Shown: piece after piece, positions 1-11,740 of the stretch
Layout: each line of letters opens with the position of its first letter
How positions within the stretch are numbered: position 1 is the stretch's first letter
Origin: Chaetorhynchus papuensis
Lineage: Eukaryota > Chordata > Aves > Passeriformes > Rhipiduridae
NCBI GenBank assembly: GCA_013396525.1
Contig: VWYX01000010.1
Coordinates: 269,001-333,000, forward strand
Direction of reading: 5' to 3'
Length of the DNA stretch: 64,000 nt
The notes under the pieces: model-generated
Databases searched by the model: none
What the model was told of the DNA's origin: nothing
Seen by the model: the letters and a program-made list of their open reading frames with translations, nothing else
Position numbers and translations under genes: made by a program

Positions 1-330
1 GTAGGTCCTTTCTTGGTTTGTGTGGTTCTTTTTAGTGTGAAGTAATCACTCACTGCTTAAGATACTTGCAGTATGCTTTATTCTGTGAAGGACTTCAGCT
101 TTCTCTGAATAATTAAATTGCTTTGCCATTGCTTCACCGTGCTTTCTCTAGAATTTTAACTGTTAAGGTACAGATCCAGTGAGAGAAAATGCTGGTCCCT
201 GGTCTGTAAAAATTCTTGCAATTCTTACTTTAGTGAGTAAGATCACAATCTTCGATATAGTACAGGAACTAAAACTGAACAGAGGTTTGATATGAACATG
301 CTGAGATCATCACCCAGTGTGAGAAATTAG

Positions 331-349
331 TAATAATAATAATATCATT

Positions 350-398
<49 letters not shown>
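331..398. repeat. (TAA)n-(ATC)n compound microsatellite
   Basis: A short TAA run (331-344) passes into an almost uninterrupted ATC/TCA trinucleotide array ending near 398. Read on the minus strand the array encodes a run of aspartates, which explains an apparent open frame there. It is a simple sequence repeat with no sign of being coding. Confidence 0.97.
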
Positions 399-1861
399 CA
401 TCCAGGCTTTATTAAAAGAATCAGTGGGTCATTCAACTTTTGAAAAGAAACATAAAACATCAGGGAGACAGAATAGGCTTATTTTCAAAGCTTTTCCACT
501 TCCCACTGTGGTCTAAAAGGTGGGTTCCATACTTGTTTTGAATTGATTTTTGTAATCTTCAGAGTTTTGGTGACACAGCAGCCTCCTCTGGTCACCAACA
601 TATTCTTTCTACCACACCTGGCTTGTATAGCTGCTCACTCAGCTTTTCCCAGGGCATGAGCCCTTCCCCTGCAGCCCCCAGTCTCCCCCCACCCCTTTTT
701 CTGGGAGAGCTGGCCTGAATTCTTCTCCTAAAGTGAACACAGTGCAAACTAAGAAATAAACAAAACCTACTGTCCACCACAGGCCTTCTGTCTATAATTG
801 AGAGAAGAGAGCCCTAAAGTCCACATACACAGTCAATTGCAGCAGAGTTTCATCATGCTTTTTGGGGTCTTCTTTTCTACCCAAGATGTTTGTTTCTGTG
901 TGTTTTGGGGTTGTTTAGTGTTGTTTTGTTCTGTGGGGGGAGTTTGGCTTTTTTTTTTTTTAAGTGAAAGATTCATGGAATGTGCTCTATCCGGTGTAAA
1001 TTCAGTCTGGCCTTCAATCCACCTGGATTAGAAGTGTTACCTTTCCAAGCACACAGTTGTTTTTAATTACCTCTTCAATGAAGCTGAACAAATGGCAGTC
1101 AGGTCATACCATCCAGCATGGTTCATAGGTTTTATGGGCTATATTGCACATCACAACGATGTGTGCAACCAGCTTTCACAAAACAGCATGCTAGCTCTCA
1201 GCCAGATACTACTTTTGCTCTGGACAGTCCCAGCTTCAGGTCTTCTTGCAAGGCTGTTGTATAAATTCAACATTTACATTGTTGGAAATGAACACAGTCT
1301 CCCACTACCAGGATTTTGTGCTAAATTTCAAATGGTGGTTGGCACATTTCATCTGTAGTGTATGTGTGCACTGTCTCATGGGAAAATTAACACTGCCCAT
1401 GAAAATGGTAATCTACTGAGAGGCTATAATGGAAACAGCCCCCTACGCCTTCCACATGGATTTATTATGAAGGTAACACAGGCACAGGTTGCTCATACTG
1501 TGTTCCCAGCTCTGTGACACGCCTTCCATTAAGATAAGTCACAGACTTGAGTTTCTCTTTTCCATTCAAAATACTTTCTCTGTTTCTGTATTTTCATTTC
1601 TTCAGTAAAATTCTTAGTCATTTTTTCAGCACCCACAGCATAGGGGTGTAATTAGTGCTTGAACTGTTCATAGAAGAGAGTTTAGGAACAGGTGGGCAGT
1701 GTTGCTAGCAGTTATCTTCTAATCCAGCTTTCCAATAGAAAAGTGGTTTTCAAAGTTCCTCTCTGGTTTTAATGTAAGAACTGCAAATGGTGAATCTACT
1801 GCTCAACAGTAATGTCATGCCAATTAGAGGTGAGGGAAAGAAGTCTTCAGGTTTTCTGTCA

Positions 1862-1926
1862 TGGAAAAGAAAGGGGCAAGGAGCACGGAAGGGAAAGGAG
1901 AGGGAAAGCAAGAAAAATGAAGGGGA
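1862..1926. repeat. Purine-rich tract
   Basis: About 65 bases composed almost entirely of A and G on the plus strand, with only a few C or T interruptions. It is a low-complexity tract with no gene assigned. Confidence 0.8.
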
Positions 1927-2697
1927 TTTAATCTCCTACTATCTCTCACTGCATGGCTCAATGTTTCTTAGCAGTATGCCAATAATGTTGAGAGACTGCA
2001 GTGAGGAGCAGGCCATAGTGCCAGGCAATGCATATGCAGGCAGAATATTGCCTGTGTTGAAAGTGATTGCCTGTGCCACAGGCAATCTCTAAGGTCTTCT
2101 CTGGGGCTAGGCGATGTTGTTCAGAAATCAGGCTTTTGCTTGCTTCTGATATAGATGTGCTGCTTTCTATCTCAAGATACTGGGACGTGGCTGGGGTGTG
2201 CACACAGAGTCAAGGAGGTGAACGATATTCTGTCAGCCCCGATCCCAGAGCTGTGATAAAAGTAAAAATGGCATGGGAAGGTGTCAAAGGGAGAGGGATG
2301 GGAAACAGAGAGGGAGAAGAAGTACATTGAATTAATTTGCCTTTGGGAGTTTTGCCCGTGGTTTATAGAGATGGTAAGGCAGTTAAAGGAAAGAATGCTG
2401 CAAACCCAAGGGAGAGTGAGTACTTGGAATCAGGAAAGGCAGTCTGAAACAATCTTCCTAATGAGTAAATGCAGAGGGCAGCAGAATGCTGAGCTTTTAC
2501 TGTACCCAGTGTCATCTGAAAATTGTACCTGCATGTTGTTGTAACTTCATGTTATTAGTTACAATACAGCACACTTCTGGAGTGCTACTGCTGTGTTTCT
2601 TCTGTTGGCAGAAAATTTCCTCTTTTTCTTTTCCTCTTACTCCACACCACCCCCATCTCATGAAACAGGATCAAGTTTCAAACTGCAGTCTGAGATG

Positions 2698-2714
2698 AAA
2701 AAAAAAAAAAAAAG
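2698..2714. repeat. Poly(A) run
   Basis: A run of 17 A residues on the plus strand. No retrotransposon body was recognised immediately upstream, so it is listed only as a homopolymer. Confidence 0.95.
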
Positions 2715-5700
2715 GAATAATAAGGAAGGGCCTTGGAAGGGAAAAAGTAGCTTGTGGTTTTAAGGGCCTCCTAAGGAATTCCCAGTGTGGGCCACCTCCA
2801 ACTGCAAATGCTTTATCTATGAATGCAAACTTTATAGTATCAGCTCTAATGTTATGTCTTTGCAGAAAGGATTTAATCACTATTCAGTGGACAAATTGCC
2901 AGACAATTCCTGCTTGAGTAATTTGTACCTCAGACAAGTAATGAGCCAAATCATTTGGAGAGAATCAGAAGGAACCTATAGTTTTAACACTTTGAATCAA
3001 AACCAAAGTTCAGTTTGAGGTTTGGGTTAGAGATGTACCCAAACCACCACCCTAGCTATAAATAACTCTGCATTTTAGAGATGTTTGATGTAGGTTTGGA
3101 TCTGATTCTGGGGTTTGGGCTCATTCCAAGTTTGTTTTTCTGTCATTTGATTTGCAGGAAAAATAAGGTGTCTTACTCCTATAGGCAGGCAAATTTAATG
3201 TCGCTTATAAGTACACAAATTAGCAGCAGGTACATCTCTTTTTCTCTGATTCATTCTCAGAGTTAGTATCACTCCTGTGAATCTGAGGAGAGGAGGTAAA
3301 AAAAGTCTAATTGTATCAGTGGAAGAACTTTATAATAAATAACATTTACACAGCAATGGAACAGCTACATGCTTCATGACCCAATTAAACTTTTACATTT
3401 CATTTACATAGTTTCTTTGCAGGACCAGGATGTATGTCAGTCTGTTCTACATCCTGCTGAGAAGTAAAAGAATTCTGATTTTAATAGATATGAGGACCAC
3501 CTCTCTGTTAAAAAACTTTTTGTAAGAAATATGAGCATGAAAATTTGCAATAAGGCAGACCTAAATAATGGGGAACATATGCCTCACCATTTTAATATTC
3601 AGGTATAAGACCCCAGGATAGGTAGATCTTTGTCATGTCATATTTTCACCTTGAAACCTGTTAGGTTCGACTGCTGCCTCTTGCTGTTTCTGGTATTCAC
3701 CCTGACTTAAACCATCAAGTTTTCTTCTTATTTTGCACCTTAGATACAGAAAAAAAAGGTCAGTTTGACCACTTTGAGACACTGCAGGTCAGAGTCTTTT
3801 CAAGTGTCCAGATCTTCATTCTTTAGTGGGTTTTGCAGATATTAAGCACATTTAAAAAATATTTCTTTAGCTGTTCCAAGCTGCGTGCTGTCAGAACACG
3901 CCATTCTTACTAATCCTTTAACTAGAAGAAATGCACTTTGTTGAGGCAGATCAGTAACATTATATAGATGCACCTTTTATAAGGTAAAGAATTTTTCCCT
4001 CAGAGACCTTGTTTTTTACTGCTTGATAAGTACATCTTGTGCCTAAAATTAACCATGTGGGTTTTTTATCTCTTTTTCTTCTAGCCACAGTCTTATACTG
4101 TAACAGACATTAAGTAGAAAAATGACAAAACCAGCATGCAATTTCTTTGGTCTTTATCTGTGTTAACCCACCTGGGGAGCTGCTTACACAAACCAAATAA
4201 CAAGAGTAAGTAAGTAAATAGAATATCCATTTAAAACATGTACTTCAACTCTGTTTGTTTGGGTTCTGTTTTGGTTTTATTTTTTTAACACAGAAAAATC
4301 ACTTTCTTACTGCACATAAAATATCTGTATGTAGACTGGATATTGAAAAAAACCCAACAAGATTAGAGGGATCTTCTGGGAAACCTGAGTGGTTGAAGGG
4401 GCAAAAAACTCACCAATCTCCTGGGAATAGCTTTTGAGCTGGCACACCTGCTAGCAGTGCCTCAAAGCTGGACAGGCAAGATGTATATATTCCTCATTTT
4501 CAGTTGCTTTCCTGCTTGGCTGACTTAGTATGGAGGTTTTGTGGAGGGATGTTTTTAATGGCAAGATTTCACATGGTAAGGATGTAATTCAGGAAATAAA
4601 TTTGGCATGTTGGCATTTGCTAGAGCCGTTCAGCCATCTAGATGAATGAAAGCCTGACATGACCACGATGATGCTGTCTCTTACAATTTTATCTTAAAAA
4701 CTTAAACCAGTCTGCTGTTGTAAATGTTTCTAGGGATACAAATCTCTCTGCCATGGTCTAAATGAAAGCTGAAAGTGACAAATGACAATGATGTAAGTGT
4801 GATTTTAGGTAGAGTCCTTCCTGACCACTTCAAATAGTTTACTGTACTGAATATTTAGAAAATCAAAAAAGTCCCAAACCATACTCTGTAACTTTCTGCA
4901 TATATTTGAAATACTGTCTACTGAAAACACTTGCTTACAAAACATCACACCTGCTGTTTGGATTTCATAATCCAGTTTGTACCTACTGTGTGGATGTCAT
5001 CAACATACTGGTTCATTCTGAATATCATCTTAGGGAAGTGATTTCACTCTTGACTGCTTCATATGCTAATAAAAAGTTGGTTTTACACTTTTTCTGCAAT
5101 GTTACATTGCAGTCTTCAAATTCCAAAATGGGTCTTTTGACATGTCTCAAGATAATAACAAATAATAGCTTTAAATCCTCTTCTGTTGCTCATGTTGCCA
5201 TGTTCTTTCTAGAAAGGAACTTGTTGTCAGCTTGCATTTCACAACAGCCCTTCAGGAAACCATGAAAGATATTTAATTTTTCTTCATTTCTTAGGAGTGG
5301 AATTGGGAAGGCTGAAGATGTTTGAACACCTTTTGGTGCTTATCTGTTTGCTACTGCCTTGGAGGCTTTTTTTTTCATACCTGTTTGGTTACAGTTTTGG
5401 TAAAACATGGAAAAGAACAGTTTCTGGACAGGCTTATGAATACACTGGCATATTCCATTTTGTCAACAAGCTGTTCTAGAGAGAGATTATTACACAGTTT
5501 ATATAGTTCCTCTGTTACCCTCAGATATGAAGAAGGACAACATGGTCATGTAGACGTTAAATAGGGAACTAGATTGCCTTAAAACTAGAAGACTTAAGAG
5601 AAGAAAGGAAAGATATTTAGGACCAAATGTGTAAGTCAAAACATTAAATTTTCATTTTTCTATGCTAAATTTTATGAGTTATGAATCTATTTTGCTTAAA

Positions 5701-8700
5701 AGGTTTTTTTCTAGATTATGACCAATTTCCCTTTAAAATAAGCATGAGTATGTGTTTTTACAGAAGGCTGCTAGCTAAATATGTAGTTAAGCCTCAGTTT
5801 GTAGCCAGAAAAGTATTACTTAAAGCTCACTGCACTTAATTCAGTTGGCTAAATCAATTAACATTCAAACAGGTGAAGCCAGATTTGATCAATTTCTAAA
5901 GAAGTGTCTTGAATCCTGCATGAGACAAAGCCCTGCATTCTGTTTGTGTTTAATAAACTACAATGCAAAGTCAGTTGCTTCGATTTATTTTTGGCAACAG
6001 TTCTACACTTGAAAATGAAATAAACCCCCAAACCCCTGTTTCCTTAACATCAGAACTTTTTCTTGTGACAGAAATTGTTGAAATAAGTTGTTTAGATTCT
6101 CAACCAGATTTGGCTTTTATACTTTATACCACCACCATATCAGGGTTCTTTATAAAGGAAGACAAATGCCTGAAATTTTTTACCTTCCACTGCATTTAAA
6201 GTGATTAACTCCGTTCTGATTTGGAAGATGAAAAAATTTGGAGGTACTGGAATTCTGAGTAGCATGAAACCCTTTTTGTTAGTTTCCCTTATAACACGGA
6301 TCCTAAACCAGGCCAGCTGGCGTACTCTTGAAAGATGTCAGCACATCTCTTGGAATGCTTGAATGATGTACATGTACAAATAAACACTTGGATCTATCAC
6401 ACACTGGTATCAGCTATGCCTCATCTTGTGGTCTGGCAGCTGTAATATTCTCCCCATCCTGTCTCCCCGCCCTGGTTTGTTGAAATGCCTTAAGGATATC
6501 AAACTGCAGTAAGCCAGGTGCATCCATTGACTTGTCCTTGGTGGATAGCAACGTGTGTTTTCCGTTGCTGCTGGTTTTTGTGATATGCTGGAGGCTAACT
6601 AGATGGAAGTGACAAATGATTTAGTGACAGTTCATGTCAGGGGACTACAGACATCCGCAGCAACTTTCACACTTTGAAGTGACTCTGCTTCCTAGTTAAA
6701 AAATGGCTTCTTCAGTGTACCTTGACTGTTCTCTGTTCCTCAAGAGGTGAGAATGCTATGACAGGCTCAATCTATGCTCGAATTGTAATGTGTGTGGGAA
6801 CTTCAAAGGCTCTGCTGCAGCCCCTTTCCAGGGGTCTCAGTGCTATCCAGTCAATCAATTTTTTTGTCAATCTGCCATTAATAAGGTGTTGTTAGAGGAT
6901 CAGTTAGAAAACCCCTAAGCCAAACAACTTAGGAATCAACTGTGAATGTAGACATTTACTACACAGTTAACTGACCTTTTGGCATTCACATCTAACCTGA
7001 ATTAACACCCGGGACTGCAAAGGTTCCCACAGCAAACCTCCACCTCTGATGGCACAGCACCGATGCTTCTGCTATTGATCACTTAGGGTTTGAGGATATG
7101 GGCTCCACACTAAGATATCCCAGTGTTTCTCCGTGATGTTTACAGCAATTCCATCTGGAGGAACTGTAAAAAGTGAACTAGATGACTATCACCAGTTGAG
7201 TCATGGTAACTATTTAATCCTTCCTAACAAAGAAGTGCTCAAACTGTAACCACCACACTGAGTATATAGCATTGCTGATGCTGTCAAACCTCCAGATGTG
7301 ACTCTGAGAGTTTTCTAGATGCATGACACAGAAGGACGCAGCAGTCAAATACAGACTTTCTTGTTGTTTTTCGCAAGGGAAACCAGTTGCCACAAATATA
7401 AGTGAACTGCTAAAATTCCTTCTATTTTCAGGAACTGTGGGGTATATTTTCACCATGCTTTTTAACCTCTTAAATATATTTCAATGATGTCTTGATCACC
7501 TGAAGCACTCAGAAATAGATGATACTCTCTTAACAAAGAGTTTGGTCTTACAGTAGTTCCTGTGGAAAGCCACTATTTCAGTTTAGATTTGAGATTTAAT
7601 CCCACTGCTAAAATCTTAGGTTGTAAGAAAGTTTCTCGCTACCTGCACCAGGAAGTTGGAGAAGAGCTTTGGGAGATGGTGAGGTGTAGAATACTGTTAT
7701 GAGAGGAAATACCACTTCAGAAATGGGAAGCAGGAACTGGGAATGCAGTGCAGAGATTGATGCTCTTGAAGGTCACTGATGGGTTACCTTTAGGTAGCTC
7801 TAGGCAAGGCAAGGAAGGCTTACCAATGCACTGTGGAAAGCCATGTTTGCACAGCGTTACTCTGAATCAATAAAATTTCTGTGTTTCCAAGGTGATTAAA
7901 TCAACCAGATGTCTGTTTATGACACAGTAAAAACAAGTAAGCCTGTGAGAAGATTGTGAGAGGGAAGCTAATCACTTCTTCCAAGAGTTGTCTACCTCTT
8001 GGATGAATATTAATCAACTTCAGTAACTTCATATTGGGGAGCATCAAACAGCTGATTGCAGATGCAAAGTTGTATAAGCTCACCTGCTGAAATATTGTTT
8101 GGTTTTTTTTAATTGTTCTTAGAATTTTCTAAGTCCTACAGTAATTGCTTCTGCAAAGAAGGAATAAAATTAAAATATTCACCTATGGGATTTCATGCTG
8201 ACAGTTGGTTTAGTATAAAGTGGAAAAATGAGTTTGAAATATTTTTAATGCTTTACTAATTAATTGCCTAGAAAATTATTCATTAAGCTTTCATTTATTT
8301 CACTAATCTCGAGCTACTGGTTCACGCTTTACCTCTTGGGATTCAGACTTGCAGACTAGTTCCTCAGTATATGAAACTGTATAGGGTATTTCTTGTTGGC
8401 CATGGATTCTCTTTCTCCTCTCTAGCAGTCATCACTGCATCATAAGCCTCACACCTAGTTATGCTACAATCTGTGATACACAATCTATGAACTTCTTTCT
8501 GTTTATTCCTTTTTTATTACAATCTTGTTTATTGCATCTGTTTCTTCTTAACTGAGAGATTGTGTACCTTTGGGGGTAAATGTCATCTGAGTGGTTTGTT
8601 TTTTAATTATTGTCAATTAAATGATACTGAGATACACTAGCTCATATTCTATTTTTTTTCCCTCTAGAACTCAGTTCATACTCGAGTCCAGTATAAAGGC

Positions 8701-9469
8701 AAAATAAGCACAACCTGCTTTACACATTCCGAGTTTTCACAGGTAGGTTCTGAGCAGCAGTCTTGTCGTATAGGATCATCATAATAAATGACCTCAACAA
8801 ATGACTGTCTTCTTGTCTAAAAAGACCAGATCTACCTGTCTGCTGTTTCTTCTTCTTCACGGATGAAATTCTTGGGCAATTATAAAGCTTTTCAGAAAAC
8901 AGTCTTGGTTTCCGTTGTCCTTTTCACAGGACTTTCTGTTCCATGTTGCATTCTGTAGAGTCCCTCGATGCAATTCACCTTTGATTTGAGGGATAGTGCT
9001 TTCTAATATTTTCTGGCACAAAAGCTGGAAATGGCAGACGCTCTTTCCACACAGTGCCTCATTATCTCACCTTTGTTTGTATAATGACTTTTTTTTCAGA
9101 AGTAATCAAACAGGCTTTTCAAATCCTAGTCCTGCTTTAAGAGATAAACTGGTTCCCTACAGTCATCACTAAAATGCAAACACCATCAGGATGGAATTTC
9201 ATTGTGAGGAGGGTATTGCAGTGATCATTGAGGAAAAGATGATTTTGAATTCACAGTTGAGCCTTTATGCTTCCATAAAGTGATGCAAGATTTTAAAGTA
9301 ATTTAGAAAAAAACATGTCTCTTAATTTTTATAGTTGACCATGAAAGAATAATTGGAAGCTTTCAAGAATTCATGTTATTTAGCAAGAATTGAAGAAGTA
9401 ACAAGACACCACACCAATATACTAATATCAATAAATATTGATGAAATAAGGATTGATTGAAGAAATTGA

Positions 9470-9868
9470 AGATGATGGAACTTCATGAAATTCAACAAGG
9501 AGAAGTGCAGGATCCTGCATTTGGGGAAGAATGATCCCATGTATATGCTGAGGAACACGCAACTGGAGAGCAGCTTTGCAGAAAAGAACCTGGTCGTCCT
9601 GGTGTAGCCACAAATGTGCCCTTGCAGCAAAGGCAGCAAATGGGATCTTGTGCTGTAATAATGTACTTCCAGCGAGTTGAAGGAGGTGATTCTCCTCTCC
9701 TCAGCACTGGTGAGGCCACACGTGGTGTGCTGGGTTCAGTTCTGGGCTCCTCAATGAAAGATAGACATGGACATACTGCAGACTGTCCAGAAAATGGACA
9801 CAAAGATGATGAAAAAAATGCAGAATTTGTCCTATGAGGAAAGGCTAGAATTAGATGAGAGTGTTTAG
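9470..9868 (+). mobile_element. CR1 LINE remnant, end of reverse-transcriptase ORF
   Basis: This is the C-terminal part of the CR1 ORF2 reverse transcriptase in sense orientation. Conceptual translation begins with the characteristic block FMKFNKEKCRILHLGKND (from about 9485). After frame breaks it continues with LVRPHVVCWVQFWAPQ (about 9700-9755) and a final region ending in the CR1-like LSYEERL block (about 9825-9850). In-frame stops and frame changes show that it is dead. The upstream two-thirds of ORF2 are absent, as expected from the 5' truncation usual for CR1. The typical 3' tail of short ATTCTATG-like repeats was not seen, so the 3' end is also eroded or missing. Confidence 0.9.
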
Positions 9869-10018
9869 GAAAGTTTTTTTGTTTAATTCTAATCAGGGTT
9901 GAAGGGCTGAATGCTCTTGGTACTACAGTTCAGCTGAAGCCAAGTACTTATTACATTTATTTTTTCAACAGTTGCACTCTCAATCAGTTTCCGTATTCTT
10001 CATCTGTTTTGATGCCTA

Positions 10019-10390
10019 TTGTACAAGCAACAATTTTCTAATTCATACAAAACCAAAGTTTCTTTGAGTAAAGGAGCGTCTTTGGTCAAGATCCTTTCAT
10101 TGCTACATTGCAGAGTATCCTGGTACTGGATGATATTTTGCCACCAAAAAAAGGAAGGCAGCTTTAACTCTCAGTTTTTCCTTGGTGACTACTGTCCACT
10201 TCTTGTCTCTACCAGTCAGTACATATCCTATGCTGATGACACACAATTAGATGATCTTCCCTTTCTGCAGCTTAAGAAATTTGACATGATAGCAATTTGT
10301 GCTGAGTTAATTTATAAATTAGGCTGGATGCACTCTCAGCAAGATGTTCTTATTAGGAGCCACCTTGGACTCCTTGAACAAAAGACCTGA
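10019..10390 (+). mobile_element. Possible ancient LINE reverse-transcriptase remnant (YADD box)
   Basis: A 123-codon open frame contains YISYADDTQL, with the YADD at 10229-10240. YADDTQL is the reverse-transcriptase motif C of L2/CR1/L3-type non-LTR elements. About 35 residues later comes GWM...DVLIRSHLGLL, which loosely recalls the downstream 'SWM ... EVLLIG ... LGVIL' spacing of L2-like enzymes. The rest of the frame does not align by eye, no other reverse-transcriptase motif is convincing, and there is no 3' tail. It may be a very old LINE fragment or a chance match. It is not contiguous in subfamily or spacing with the CR1 at 9470-9868. Confidence 0.35.
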
Positions 10391-11640
10391 TGTACAAATA
10401 TATTTTGATGATTTGCACTTATCACTTATTTAGCACAGGGGACATAACTTATGTGTTTTTGGGTGTGTTTTTTTGTTGCCTCATGAGTTGTTAAATTACA
10501 GCCGCTAATACTCAACTATATTACCTCATCTATCTGAAATCCTCATAATTTGTGTGAATGTGATTAAAGAAATCCCTTACCCCTGAGGCTTTTGAATGAG
10601 TTTGTTTCATTTTGCTGACTGATAAGGGTTGTCATATTTAATCTAACATCAAAAGTGAGGAGAGGAAAAGCAGAAGAAAAATAAACTGTAATTTTTTTTA
10701 AGGTTGAGTAGAAAATTTGTAAGTTACGTGAGTACAAATAATTATGCCTCTTCACACTCATTGAGATATAGAGGCATTTTATTCTTAGGGGATTTTGAAC
10801 AAACAGATGCCACACTGGGGTGGATTGCTTCAATGGGTGGCCTGGTTCCATGGGAAGTACATAGCCCATAGGTAAAACTGAAGGGAACAGAAACATTAAT
10901 TGATTTATTTTAATTACAAGGTACATCTTTTTTCCCATCTTGTCTGTGTTTAACAGTTATTTTTAAGCACTTAAAATCATGCAGCTAGACATATCTTTAT
11001 AAGGCTGCAAACAGAAATTTTCCCTTTACATTCACAAAATTTTGTTCATTTTATTTCTTGAAGTCATTATTTTAAATTTTGGTTACTGATGGACGATAGG
11101 AGGATAATAACTATTTAAAGTATATGCGTTAGATTCTTATGTGGTGTCACTTTGCATTATTTTGCCATGATAGAGAACTTGAGTTTTATGCTGTTGAAGC
11201 AACTGAAGGTAGTGGAATTATCTAACCTCATCAGCAATTCCTCTTCAGACTATGTAGGGTAATGTTTCTGAAAACAAAGCAAAAGACACAGTCATAGGTA
11301 GCCAAGAGGTTTTTAGTGCAGATGGACTGATGTAGATGGTCCAGCTACCTGCTTATACTGCAGCAGCAAAAGAGCTTCATGTCAACAGAAGACTGGGAGT
11401 AGAGGATTCTTATCTTGAATGCTGGCTCCTTGCTTTAATATAGCTAATTATGACTATAATGTTAGGATCTAGAGGCTCTAAAAGAAAAGTATCTCAAAAT
11501 TGCCCTGAATTATTTGTTGCATAGAACAAACAGGACAGAGAATAGGCTCAACTGCAATAAACAGCATGAACAGCGCAACAACAGCAGATGCCAGTGATGC
11601 GTTGATTACGGGGGGAATATGTGGTGAGCTGAAGATTAAC

Positions 11641-11740
11641 TTAAGGAAATGGGATGAAGGGAAGGGAAAAAGTGAAAGAAAAGATAAAATAAGAAGAGGA
11701 TAGAGAAGCAGATGTTATTAAGGAGAAGAGGAAAGGAGAG
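11641..11740. repeat. Purine-rich tract
   Basis: Roughly 100 bases dominated by G and A on the plus strand (GGAAGGGAAAAAG-like), interrupted by isolated pyrimidines. It is low-complexity sequence with no assigned function. Confidence 0.7.

Larger units (their letters stand above)
1..9469. other. Gene-free AT-rich stretch
   Basis: I see no supportable gene here. Open frames are short (the longest about 119 codons, 4906-5265), carry no recognisable domain and lack convincing paired splice sites. The stretch holds one ATC microsatellite, a purine-rich tract and a few homopolymer runs, which are listed separately. No CR1 or LTR similarity was recognised. It reads as ordinary intergenic or intronic DNA. 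Confidence 0.6.

Noticed and set aside
269..460. Minus-strand open frame with a long aspartate run
   Set aside because: The aspartates are simply the translated ATC microsatellite. There is no flanking domain or splice context.
4906..5265. 119-codon plus-strand frame
   Set aside because: There is no recognisable domain, and a frame of this length is expected by chance in 64 kb. No good splice or promoter context was seen.
10564..10938. 124-codon minus-strand frame
   Set aside because: No recognisable domain or splice support; likely chance.
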